Assembly (NCBI GenBank): GCA_021234155.1
Contig: JAJEKV010000062.1
Location: 5,268,497-5,332,496, forward strand
Origin: Isoetes taiwanensis
Lineage: Eukaryota; Streptophyta; Lycopodiopsida; Isoetales; Isoetaceae
Reading direction: 5' to 3'
DNA length: 64,000 nt
The notes beneath the pieces are model-generated. The model was given only the letters and a program-made list of their open reading frames with translations, searched no databases and was not told where the DNA came from. Shown here piece after piece: positions 23,207-33,999 of this stretch; within the stretch, counting starts at the first letter, position 1; each line of letters opens with the position of its first letter. Position numbers and translations under genes: made by a program.

Positions 23207-23756
23207 ACGTGGCCTTCATCACCCCCAAATTCCCTGATCCCCTGTAAATCCATTGCTATGGCGATGGATCCAGCAAGCGATGGCATTTAGAGCCCTTTCA
23301 GGAAACCCAAAATATAAATGTGTAAGAATTTTTCTATGCAGACCCCTTTCTGGCGAGGCCAGGCTATGGCGATGGAGGTCCCTGGGCTAAAGACTTTGCA
23401 TATTTGGTCCAGATCAAATCGAACCATCTCCGTCTAGATCCAGCTACATCTGCTTCCAGTTCTGGCCATAACAGAGCTGGCTCCTTGTTTCAGTTGAAAA
23501 CCATGTTGATCCGGCTACATCTGCTTCCAGTTCTAGCCATAGCAAATCTGGCTCCCTGTTCAACTATAGCTATAGCCACTGTCGAAGATCCCCTGTTTGT
23601 TGAGAATCCAATGGGCGGCGCCGCCAGAGCAGCACCACCAAAGGCCACCCAAAAGTTACCTAAAAAAAAAAAAAAAAAAAACCCTATAATCTAAGGGAAT
23701 TTGGAGGTGGTGAAGGTTATGTGCTAGGGAACCGGCCGGTTGGAGCAGTTTTTGGC

Positions 23757-23790
23757 ATAAACCGACAGGCGGCACCGCCTGCCGGTTTAT
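23757..23790. repeat. Hairpin, 17-bp arms
   Basis: ATAAACCGACAGGCGGC is followed directly by ACCGCCTGCCGGTTTAT, giving 15 of 17 paired bases with almost no loop. Related CCGGC words occur before it (AACCGGCCGGTT near 23,730) and after it, which suggests the end of a small transposon. Confidence 0.7.
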
Positions 23791-25395
23791 AGCCAGAAAT
23801 CGCGACAACCGGCAGCTTCCCTCACGTAAGCCGCCAGAAGGCGAAATTCTGGCGATGCAAAAAAGAAATAGTATTTTTTCCTTTTTGTCGTCATTTTTTT
23901 CTTTCCTTTTTGAGCTTAGCTATGGCAAACTTCCAGAGCTTTGGCGATTGCGATCTCCGTCGTCATCGAGGCGCTTGCTAAGTTTTTTGCTTTTTTGTGC
24001 TGTTGGAGTTTGGAGCTACCTATAGAGCGGCTATTTGCTTAAAATGGAGGAGTTTTTTAGTGTTTCCGCTTGATCTTGTTGCTAGAGGTTATTTTGAGTT
24101 TAAAAGATCTTTATCTTCTGTTCTGCTTCTATTTTCCTTCTATTCTTGAAGTTTTGGGAAGATGTGACGAATATCCTTGTGTTTTGTAGGTTTCGGTAGA
24201 CTGAGGTTGCTTTATGATCTTTTTCGACAGTAGAACAGAGGCGAGATGCAACATTGTTGGCAGGCGCAGAGGTTTTTCGAGCTTTTTGCAACCATTTTGG
24301 GAGATCAGCAGCTTAGAACGTTCTATAGTAGAGGTTCTGCCCGACAGAGGTTTTGAAGCAGAGAAGAGAGTTTAACTGATTTGTTTGCATGCGGCATGAA
24401 GAAGCACATATCTGATTGTTAGAAAGAAGCTTACGACCCTATTTGCCATAGCTTCCGCCCAGAGAAGAGTGGCCATGCAGAGTTTTGGGATTTTAGCTTG
24501 GAATCCGAGAAAAGCATGGATGTGGTCGCTGTTAGACTTAAGCAAATCAGGGGCTTGCATAACAAGGATTTATTCTTTGAAATATATGTAAGTTTTGATG
24601 ATTAATGAATACTCGGTTTTATTGTTAAGTGATCTATATCAAATCTGTGTAAAATCTGTGTAAAGCAGTATTAAATCTTGTAAAATAATTGTAAATAAAC
24701 TTGTGGCGGCGCTCTAAGCGGCGCCGCCGAGAAACCCCAGGACAAAAATTACCTATTTTAAACAAACATCAAAAAATTGAGGATTTCGCCTCCCGGCCGT
24801 TTATGCCCTTTTTAATATGTTACTAGTGTAACACCACTATAACCAACCAACGACTGAGATCTGATCTCAGCATTAAAACTTCTTTGAGAGCCAAGTTTTT
24901 AAGGTGGAAATAACAAGAATATTTTTCAAAATAACACGAAATTCCTCAACACAAATCGGAATTTTTAGCTCGAATTTTTTAAGAGGCTCGAAAAACCCGT
25001 GTGCTTTTTAAACGAAAAATATACCAAATTTAGAGCAAGGAAATCAGTTAAGTACGAAGTGGGACAGTAAAGTCCCGCTTTAAACTGGCCGGGCAGCTCT
25101 TTTCCGGAACATCCGCCTCTGGATATGGCGGATCCTTTTCCGAAACCGAACTCCGGCATAGCCTCAGCGGCCCTGCCCCATCTTTTTCCTTGCTTTTTCT
25201 CACTTGGGTTCCTCTGTCAAGCTCCGAACTTTGCCTTGGCAGATCCATCTCTGTAAGGCCCGATCCGGCGGGACTGGGTTATAAGAGTATCTGGGCTCTG
25301 CCCTGCCTTTTCTAATTCTCGCTGCCGTTGAGAATTGATGTGCTAGATGTGCCACGAAAGAGGTTTTGGCTACAGACGTGATAAGGGGCCCGGCT

Positions 25396-26869
25396 ATGGC
25401 CCCTGCTTCTGCCTCTGCTTTCTTGAACACCAAGGGCATGCCGAAGCATGATATCAACAATATGGGTGTGCTGTGTTACGGAACCCCTCATTCGCCTAGG
25501 GCACCAAAGGATTCGTCACCACAGTGGCGGTTTTATCAGAACCCCTTCTACACTACTCCAGTTGCAGCTGCTATGCAGGATGCTCGCGAAATTTTTCAGA
25601 TACAGCAAGAAGATGACGATTCGGATCTGGAGCTTTGTGGCCACAATATGCTTGATGATGATCAAGCTCTTACTAAAGTTGACATAGTTGGGCCTGATGA
25701 TCATCAAGCCCTTATTGGAACTGACATTGAAGTTGGGGAGCTTGAGTCTTCATTCGATGCCCTCTCACACCAGGTTCTTTCTAGTTCCATGATCATCTCA
25801 AATTGGCCTTTTGCTTTGTGTTTAGCAGAAAAATATTGAGATTGTTTGGTTTGCCTTGATTGCTCAGATTGAGGTAGAAGAAACCCCCCTGGCATCTGCA
25901 CATCTTGCTGCCCGTGTTGGATCTTGCAGATCTACTACTAAATCCTCGAAGGTGCTGAAAAACTCTACTTCTAATTCTTTAGTTCTTTCTAAGCAAAGAT
26001 CTCAAAGGATTCCTGTTTGCCCTTTAGTGGAATCCTTGCAGAGAGAACTCAACATGACTTGTGCAAGGGTACAAAACTTAGAAAAAACTCAAAGATCTAT
26101 AGACATTGAGAAGAAAACACTTCTAAGCAGGATTGAAACAAAGGATGGACTGCATGAACGCCAACTACAGCAAAAGATCACATCTTCAGTTAAATCCATG
26201 AAAGCCAAAATCAAGGAGGAAAGGAAATCAAGGCAGCAGTTTGAAGCTGCAAATAAGAAGTTGGAACAGGAGCTCCAAGAGACAAATGCTGCAATATCTA
26301 AGACCAAAAAGGATGTGGAGAAGGAAAGGCAGTCTAGGGAGCTCATACAGGATGTCTGTGATGAATTGGCCAAAGAAGCTGGTGAAGATAAGGTACATGT
26401 AGAGGAGTTTAGAAGAGAAACAATACAGTTTAGGAAGGCATCAGACGAAGAGCGCAAATCCATGCAAATGGGTGAGGTATGGAGAGAAGAAAGGGTACAA
26501 GTTAGATTAACGGAAGCGAGATTTGAACTTCAGAGGAAGTGTGTTGCAATTGACAAACTGAAGTGTCAAATAGAGGAGTTCCTTAGAAAAAAGTCAGTGA
26601 CAAGACAAACTGTTCAGCTTGAAGAAAAGAAGGCCATTGCAGTAGAGGAAAACTCATTTTATGTGAGATCTACAAGAATTCTGGATGAACGTTTGAGTCG
26701 TAGTCTCCCATCTCTAAAAACAGGTTTCGTGTCCCCTCATCCGAGGATGAGGATTGGTAGCCGAATACAAGAGCAAAAATCTTCAACATTACAAATAAAA
26801 GGTAAGGGCAATAAGCAGACTGCTAGGCGTTATGAGGAGCAGAAATTTCAAGCCAATCATGCATATTAA
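25396..26869 (+). CDS. Coiled-coil protein, BRANCHLESS TRICHOME/USO1-like family, 2 exons
   Basis: CDS exons are 25396-25773 and 25868-26869. The 94-bp intron has a GTTCTT donor and a TTGATTGCTCAG acceptor in phase 0, giving 459 residues. Residues about 180-370 form a long charged coiled coil. It carries the family wording VESLQREL, VKSMKAKIKEERKSRQQFE, KDVEKERQSRELIQDVCDEL, VWREERVQVRLTEARFELQ and IDKLKCQIEEFLRKK. The same order is seen in the plant family that includes BRANCHLESS TRICHOME and AT5G41620-like proteins, which act in cytoskeleton-linked cell shaping and trichome branching; its role here is inferred. The N-terminal third is low in known motifs (GTPHSPRAPKD, an Asp/Glu patch EDDDSDLEL). 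I chose the ATG at 25396. The frame is open from 25339 but has no earlier ATG. This is the cleanest gene in the window. I see no sign that it is a retrocopy, since it keeps an intron. Confidence 0.88.
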
Positions 26870-28329
26870 ATTTAATTCATTTGGTTTATTGCAACCAGCT
26901 TTGTACAGTGGATTGAGCAAGATTGGTAAAGGGACATCATGATCCTTCCAACTCAAGCCTTGGATTTCTGGTTCTAAGATGTACTCTATTTATGTATAGA
27001 AGTTTTTATGTATAGTCATTTATAACTCTGCGACCGACCCTATAGCAAAATAGTGCAAGAGAAACCTGATTATAAGCAGGGGATCTTTTCAAGTTTTAAA
27101 AGATCTACCACAAAGTTTGATGGATGGCTTGTTGTCACATGGTGAACCAAATACTAATTTCAGAAAGATTTTTATTGTACTTGATATGAATTGGAGGAAA
27201 AGGTGGTGATATTTGTGTCTACACTGTGCAGAAATTAAGTAGGGGGTTTTAGAATTTGGACTCCGATTTCTGGAAATCATTCTCATAAGCTCACTGGATC
27301 AGTTTTTAGATATATGGAAGATATATATTTCCCTGCATTCTGTGATATAATGTGGAATATGACCTTCTTTCAACACTCATGAAAAAAAAAATTTGCAAAA
27401 TACCAACTTGTTATTAGGTGGCAAAGTGATTTTGGGGCACAAAGCGATATTCCACGAAGCAAATGCTTTCAAAATTAAGGTGGATCAAACCACTTTCCAG
27501 ATTAACCTCTAGTTTCACAATTATTGCAAGCGGCAACCTTATTGGCTCCCCTTTTTAACCTGAGCAACTAAAATATTGGCTTAAGCCAATTCACATGATT
27601 GTCTTATGCCAATCTTCAAAACTGGAAAGGATTGGCTTATGCTAATCCAATGTAGTCATGTGACTTGGTGGATTGGGTTGTACGTAGACCATATGAAAAT
27701 AGATGAGAAAGCATTAAACCAAGTGAATGCCAATGGATTGACATAAGCCAATCCACCTTCCAGGTGCATAGGGCGGGCAACAGTCTTGAGCCCTAAAAAT
27801 TGCACTCAGCAGACCATGCATGGCCTCGGGGCTGCACGTGCAAATTGGATTGGCATAAGCCAATCCATATTCATACTACTCTAAGTTTGAAATTCTATAA
27901 GTAATAAGCCAATCCATAATCATATTATTTTAAGTTTGGAATTCTATATAAGTATTGATTATGGCAGTGCTCTTGTGCATTTCCAGCCTTTGGATCTAGG
28001 AATATTCCATAGTATATGCCTCCTTGATTCATCCCAGCCCAATATCGAGGCATTTGACAGGGTTAAATGCTTAGGTGCCTCTATTTTTTAGGGTCTCACA
28101 ACCATTGCCGTGAATTCAATTGCAACATTGACTCCAAAATAGAATTATGATCCTAAAATTAGCATCTTATCAATTTAGTACATGTGCAAGCCACACACAA
28201 CTAATCAAAAGATAAGGATGCGATATATGCATGCAGATAAGGATTCTTCTGCCACAAGAATCGATGCCTAAAAAGGTCCTTCGACTACTTTTGATTACTG
28301 CATTCCATACCTGGGAAGATAAGGTAACA
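26870..28329. other. Intergenic stretch downstream of the coiled-coil gene
   Basis: The first few hundred bases are AT-rich and would hold the 3' UTR. A cluster of GGATTGGCNTAAGCCAATCC palindromes lies at 27572-27960 (separate entry). No ORF with features of a gene was seen. Confidence 0.5.
27572..27960. repeat. Cluster of GATTGGCTTAAGCCAATC-type palindromes
   Basis: ATTGGCTTAAGCCAAT is a perfect palindrome near 27,575. Variants recur near 27,600 (CTTATGCCAATC), 27,628 (GGATTGGCTTATGCTAATCC), 27,733 (GGATTGACATAAGCCAATCC), 27,846 (GGATTGGCATAAGCCAATCC) and 27,905 (AATAAGCCAATCC). The last part is also an imperfect 50-bp tandem duplication (about 27,858-27,957). Each word carries CCAAT in both orientations. 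It may be subterminal repeats of an unrecognised element or a protein-binding array. Confidence 0.7.
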
Positions 28330-28498
28330 TTGCCTTCGAGAGAGAGCATCCGCAACCACGTTCAATTTCCCCGGCTTGTAGACTATCGCAAAGTCATATT
28401 CCTCGAGGAATTCCATCCACCTTCTTTGTCTCAAATTTAGGAGTGGTTGTGTAAAGATATACTGGAGGCTCTGGTGGTCTCTGTAGCAAACTGTAAAG
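28330..28498 (-). pseudogene. Inverted Ty3/gypsy RNase H fragment
   Basis: The minus strand reads [52 protein letters not shown]. This is the end of the RNase H domain of a Ty3/gypsy pol, matching the plus-strand stretch at about 29,360-29,505. It abuts the plus-strand RT fragment head to head near 28,495, so one piece was inverted or two fragments were joined. Confidence 0.88.
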
Positions 28499-30595
28499 AA
28501 TAAGTATGTCTTGCCTAGGGCAGACGATCTGATGGACCAGCTGCAGGGAGCAAAGGCCTTCTCCAAAATTGATTTAAGTTCAGGCTACCATCAGATAAGG
28601 ATCAAGGAGGAAGATATCCATAAAACCGCTTTCAGAAAACGGTATGGTCATTATGAGTTCACAGTCATGCCTTTTGGTCTATCAAATGCTCCAGCAACAT
28701 TTATGCGCCTGATGAATGACAATTTCAGGGATTTTCTAGACGAGTTTGTCAAATCTATAGTAAGTCTATAGAGGAACATGTCCTGCACTTGAGGAGAGTG
28801 TTAGAAAAGCTAAGGCGGCATCGCTTGTATGTTAAACTCTCAAAGTGCCACTTTGCAACAGGTAGAGTGGAATACTTGGAGCTTGTAGTGAAGATAGAAG
28901 CCATAGTGGATTGGCTAGCACCAAAGAATGTGGCAGAAGTAAGAAGCTTCCTTGGCTTGGGGGGGGGGGAGGTACTATCGCAAGTTCGTAAAGGACTTCG
29001 CGAAGTGGGCGTCCCCTTTGTCGGACCTCACTAAGAATAAGAAAGTAAAAGATTAGGTGCAACATTGGCTTGAGAATGTCCAACCTTCTTTTGAGAAGCT
29101 CAAAGAGGCATTAACAATAGCACCAGTGCTTACCCTCCCAGATCCAAGCAAGGACAAGTTGGTGGCAACGGATGCTAGTAAGCTAGCGATGGGGGGAGTC
29201 CTTATGCAGGAGGGAAGAGTAGTTGCTTATGATTCAAAGAAGATGAACGACGCCGAGCAATGCTACCCGACGCACGACCAGGAATTCTTGGCCATAGTGA
29301 GAGCCCTGCGCATTTGGAGGCACTACCTACTGGGTAGGAAGTTCCAGTTAGACATAGACCACCGTAGCCTCCAAAGATATCTTTACACAACCACTCCGAA
29401 ATTTGAGACAAAGAAGGTGGATGGAATTCCTCGAGGAATATGACTTTGAGATAGTCTACAAGCCGGGGAAATTGAACGTGGTTGCGGATGCTCTCTCTCG
29501 AAGGCCATTAGAGACGAGAGTCCATTGCAATGCCATATCAACACTCACCAATGAGTTTGGCAAGAAGATAGAAGAAATGTTGCCATCGGATCGAGACTTC
29601 AAAGAAGCATGGGCAAGCCTTTCTAAGGAGGTAAGAATGGACAAAGAAAGGGAAACCTTCAAGCATTTTAAGAAGAAAGGCAACCTATTGTACCATAAGA
29701 ATAAATTGTGTGTACCAGAGTCATCTGGAATCAGGAAATTAATACTCCATGACACACACAATAGCCCAATAGCTGGACATGCGGGTTTTATGAAGACCTA
29801 ATTCAAGATTAGAAGTAGCTACTTCTGGCCCGGGCATGAAGAAGCAGATAGCCAAGTACATTCGAGTCTGATGAAGGCAGAACAACTTCGAATTCCAGGA
29901 GTGTTGGAGCCATTGCCAGTGCCAAATGCCAAATGGGAAGTAATAAGCATGGACTTCATAACAGGATTCCCAAGAATCGTAAGGGGCAAAGACGCCTTAA
30001 TGGTAGTAGTGGACAAATTGTCAAAAATGGCGCATTTTATGCCATGCAGGACCACGGATATAGCGTTGAGTACCGATATGTTGTTCACAAAGGAAATCTT
30101 TCGACTCCATGGGATGCCAAGAGAGAGAATCTCTGATAGGGATTCGAAGTTCATGAGTGCATTTGGGAAAAGATCTCTTCACCACCATCCAGACGAAGCT
30201 GTCGATGAGTACGACATATCATCCTCAGACGGATGGGCTGACGGAGCGTACGAATCGAATCATAGAAGATATGTTGAGGAACTATGTCTGGAACAAGCAA
30301 TCAAAGTGGGACGATTTCATTCACTTGGTGGAGTTTGCATACAATAGCACCAAGCAAGAATCTTGTCAGATGTCCCCCTTCATGATCAATTATAGGTATC
30401 AATGCTTGACAGCAGACATGTGGCACAATCCAGTGTCCAAGGTTGAAGTTTCTCAACAGGTTGTCTGATATTCTAGCGGCAAGGAGTCGGTAGAAGAGTG
30501 TAGCCGACAAACATAGGACCGCAAGAGAGTTCCAAGTAGGGGACAATGTTTATCTCAAGATCAAGGTCAAGCAAGCGAAGTTTCGCATCGGCAAT
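28494..30595 (+). pseudogene. Ty3/gypsy pol (RT-RNase H-integrase) fragment, copy 1
   Basis: Domains in order: RT ([43 protein letters not shown]), RNase H (VATDASKLAMGGVLM, AIVRALRIWRHYLLG), integrase zinc region ([17 protein letters not shown]), and integrase core (ISMDFITGFP, ISDRDSKFMS, TDGLTERTNR). The catalytic aspartates and the glutamate of the integrase core are readable across three frames. The RT catalytic YxDD box is absent: DEFV at about 28,740-28,751 is followed directly by KSI and then EEHVLHLRRVL. A run of ten G near 28,961 replaces the usual LAGYYR codons. Several frameshifts exist. The fragment ends where the CACTA element starts, inside the sequence for KFRIGNHYK. Confidence 0.92.
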
Positions 30596-30604
30596 CACTA
30601 CAAG

Positions 30605-31790
30605 GGATCGTCGACGTCCAACGACGTCGGGTCGTCGATGAACGACGGGTCATCGTCGTTGATCGACGACATCGTCGTTCAACGACGACAACGTCGTTTC
30701 GACGTCGTTCAACGACGGTCATCAGGGCTGACGTGTCGGATTTGCCTGCGTGGCATGGGTATTGCTGCCAAGCTGGCAGGCCTGCGTGTCAAACACGTCA
30801 GCTAAACGTCGTTCAACGACGTTTCACAGAGCTGACGTCGCGCCGCGTCATGCGTGGAAATGGGCAGTTGTCAAGCTGGCAGCCTGCGTGTCAAGACGCG
30901 CCAGCGTGCCGTCGTTGAACGACGTTGCTGTAACGCCGACGTGTCACGCGTCACTGCGTGGCATGGTGCCGGTGCCAAAGCCGGGCTGCCAAGCGTGTCA
31001 AGACATCGCCGGCAAACGCCGTTAAACGACGTGACACGAGAGGATTTTTTTTGCCAAATAAAACCCTAACCCTAACCCTACATCCACGTTATAAGTTTGA
31101 TGCATCGTTAGTTGCTGTTATTCTTATTTTTGAGTGTTCTTCCCTATCTTGCTATAATGGTCCCAGCTTGAAGACCACCTTCGCCTTGATATGTTCCTTC
31201 TAGCAATAATCCTCCTCCTCCAAGGGAAGACAACTCCAAAGAACCCCCGCTTCTCCTCACCGAGAACCCTCCCTTCACCATCGTGGGCAAAGATGAGTGA
31301 AAAGGAGCTTCGATTGCACTAACATCCGGCGCTCCATGCGGGAACGATCGGTAGAATGGCTCACCGAGCCAAACAAAGAGAAAACGACATTAATGGTGCG
31401 GATAATGATGCAAATGGTTGCATCAAACCTGCCACGCCCCTCGATGGACATAAGTAATGTATAAGCTTTTTATGAATGGAAACAATAAGTTTTTTATCTA
31501 TTTGTGTTGTCGTTGTATAAGCTTATTTTATGAATGGGAACAATCGATTTTTTTATTTATTTGTGTTATTTGTATTGTATGTTGTTTCACGTATGTTAAA
31601 CAATCACAGTTGGTCGTTTAACGACGTTATGATCATTTGACGTCGTTAAACGACGTTATGATCATCTGACGTGGCATATGAGGGGGCATCAGACGGCGCA
31701 AGCTGATGTGGCATGCCTAGGTGTCAGGACGACGTCAGCTTGGCGCGTTTAAACGACGTCACACAGACGTCGATAAACGACGTCATATAT
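30605..31790. repeat. CACTA left subterminal repeat region
   Basis: The core word GTCGTTNAACGAC, itself palindromic, occurs many times. Examples are near 30,680, 30,700, 30,806, 30,910, 31,017 (GCCGTTAAACGAC), 31,614, 31,643, 31,748 and 31,770. CGTGTCA/TGACACG and GGCATG words are interspersed. In En/Spm such clustered short inverted words are bound by the element's accessory protein. The region 31,090-31,600 between the two clusters lacks them. Confidence 0.85.
31061..31080. repeat. Short interstitial telomere-like motif
   Basis: AAACCCTAACCCTAACCCTA is about three CCCTAA units inside the CACTA left region. It is too short to mark a former chromosome end. In plants such motifs also occur as telo-boxes near promoters, which may fit the transposase promoter downstream. 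Confidence 0.7.
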
Positions 31791-32313
31791 GGCGGGAACC
31801 CGGCCGCTCGGGTTATTTACTTGTTATTTTCACTCGTTTGTTTCGGATTTTTTTGCGCCCGTGGGTCTTCATAAGGTAAGATCTCTGCTTTAATCTTTGT
31901 GTTAGAGTTAAACACCTCCAAATGCTAATAGATTAGAAGATTGAATCTTGAAAGTATGTTAAAAACTTGAGGGATGCATGATCAAGGTACTGGTCGGTTC
32001 CATCCCGAATGGAGAAGACTAAATGTATCGGGTTTATGCACCTCAGAACAGAAGTTTCAATCTTCATAGATTACAAAAGATTTGAAAGGTTGCGAATATA
32101 AAGTCTTGGTCGACTCCATTTCAAATGGAGAGGACTAGATGTATCGAAGTTCGAGCACCCTTCAATCAAATGCTTTCTAAATATCATAAACGTTGTATGA
32201 ATCAATCTTAAGAATAAACATTTGATAAAATCATGAAAAACATGGATATTTATATTTATTATATTATTACATGGTTTTTTATTAATATTTTTATTGTTTA
32301 CTAGAAAAACAAC

Positions 32314-32700
32314 ATGGACGAACGTCAGAAGGAATTTGAACGTAAAGTGAGACAGAAAGCTTTGAGAAAGTTACATGGCGACTTGCGCAAGAATGTTACC
32401 CCAACAATTGCCACAAATAGTCCAATTAGACCCAATGGACCTAGTCTTCCTAGAGGTCGGGGTGGTGTGCATGAAATGAATGTCACCGATGTATGTACCA
32501 TAAACATGTTTCGAATGATTAGTTAACTTTATATCTTGATGTTACTTTTTTTTTTTTGCAGTTGTACTTGACAGAGCGGTTATATTGCAATTGTTCGATG
32601 TGCAAAGGACAAATAAAACGGATGAGAAAGACTGTCCTCGACCATGTTGAGAAATATGGTGAATGCCCGACAAAATCCAAAGGTGCTCTGACGCACATGT
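32314..32700 (+). CDS. CACTA TNP2 transposase, N-terminal exons
   Basis: Exon 1 (32314-32490, 59 codons, ATG in an AACATGG context) ends at a GTATGT donor. A T-rich tract and GCAG lead to exon 2 from 32562. Exon 2 encodes a Cys-rich segment, CNCSMCKGQIKRMRKTVLDH then VEKYGECP. It resembles the transposase-associated domain at the start of plant CACTA transposases (C.C..C, a K-T-V linker, H..KYG). A donor after THMW (GTATTC) and an acceptor TTTTGTTAG at about 32,802 would join EEIENEVSSKQYIDFG, which ends at TAG near 32,958. The splice sites look intact while the rest of the element is decayed. Confidence 0.65.
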
Positions 32701-32999
32701 GGGTATTCCAACGAGGTATAATACACGGTCTTATGAACTCGAATCAACTACTCTCATGTACTTGAATCGATGTCTTAACTTAGTTTGCTTGTATTTTGTT
32801 AGGAAGAAATTGAGAATGAAGTGAGCTCGAAGCAGTATATAGATTTTGGGGTTATGTTGTCATTGGAAGTAGATGATGTTGATACTATGAATGCGTTCAT
32901 AGAAAACCCTACAAAAAGAAAGCCATCAACTTCCTCAAAGAGTATCCCATTACGATAGAACTCGTCGTGCAATGGCCGCTGCCAAGATTGGAGGGAATG

Positions 33000-33645
33000 A
33001 CAATGTTCATCAAAATTGGAATGTACTAGATCATGTCGAAGAAAATAATCTTCCACCTTCACTAGTCCATTTGGTCCAGCCCTTTACAGATAAAGATCGT
33101 AAGAAATTCAATGCATGGCCTAGAGGCAAGCCAATTATTTATGGGGAGCAATTTACATATTGGGGTAGGCGACATGATTAAAAATAGTCGGTCCCCTAAG
33201 TGCTGGCCCAGGATTATATATTATGACTAGTGTGAAAGTCAAAGATGGTACATGACTGTTCCTTTAATGCCATATGTAGGTCCCTAATATAACTTCGGAC
33301 ACTTGGCATAAATTGAGTAAGCATCGGTGGCGATGCTCATCTATGGCCTAAATTCAAATGCACGAACAATATCCAAGCCCAAAGTGACTCACGCAAAGCT
33401 TCACATATATTGATGGTCGCCCTCGGTTGCATGGAAACCTTGCCGCTTTTATTAATAGCTCTATCGAGAATCCTCGAAGCTACCAATTGTGAATTTGTCG
33501 AGGCAAACAAAGACCAAGAAGATTTTTTTAGCCAGTAAAATTGATGGGAGATATATCATGGTTTATGCTATAAAAACTTTGTGTATTGGTGATGAATTGT
33601 TCATTGAATATGAATACGGTAGACCAATACCGGAGGTCCTTTGAT
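33000..33645 (+). pseudogene. SET-domain-like coding stretch inside the CACTA element
   Basis: SET domains transfer methyl groups from SAM to protein lysines. Here the plus strand reads RPRLHGNLAAFINSSIENPR (about 33,415-33,470), then in the next frame NCEFVEANKDQEDFF (about 33,490-33,535), then in a third frame KIDGRYIMVYAIK, IGDELFIEYEYGRP (about 33,537-33,625). The order FIN...NC...VYAIK.I..GDEL...Y.YG is the C-terminal half of a SET fold, in which N-(H)-C and the final Tyr shape the SAM and substrate sites. The usual His of the NHxC motif is not seen (INSS). Two frameshifts break it. Upstream, PPSLVHLVQPF and FNAWPRGKPIIYGEQFTYW (33,040-33,170) are open but unrecognised. It lies between the TNP2 N-terminal exons and the TNP2 body, so it is captured host sequence or an extra module of this CACTA family. 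Confidence 0.6.
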
Positions 33646-33999
33646 GATGTACTCAAATTACTCATATAATTTTTGTCGAATGCACCATTTTCTTCTTCTT
33701 CTTCAATTCTTCTTCTTCTTCTCTTGGAATGAGATTGCACATATTGAAGATAAATGTGTATTATATCTTCAATATATGCTTTGATTATGACATAAAATTT
33801 TATATTTCGTTTCGTTATTAAATGCTTAAAATTTAACAAACACGGGCTCTCAATGTATGTATCAATCACGCATATATTTCGTTTAATCGGCGTCTGCGGG
33901 GTAGGCAAGTGGATATAAGACCACATCCAAGCGTCTTCAATTGGCTTACATCAAAAGTCATTATGGATAGCGAGAATTAGAATACATTGAGCGGTATGG

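Larger units (their letters stand above)
21569..25395. other. Intergenic stretch with hairpins and GC-rich blocks
   Basis: No gene is supported. It contains two inverted repeats listed separately (23112-23206 and 23757-23790). A partial tandem duplication around 23437-23570 has TACATCTGCTTCCAGTTCT twice. There is an A19 run near 23,665, and GGCGGCGCCGCC-type palindromic words near 23,620 and 24,705-24,730. The last 300 bp before 25,396 would hold the promoter and leader of the coiled-coil gene; no clear TATA box was chosen. Confidence 0.45.

Noticed and set aside
26089-26463. A 124-codon minus-strand ORF rich in Ser and Cys
   Set aside because: It is the antisense shadow of the coiled-coil gene; Glu/Lys/Arg codons read back as Ser/Leu/Phe.
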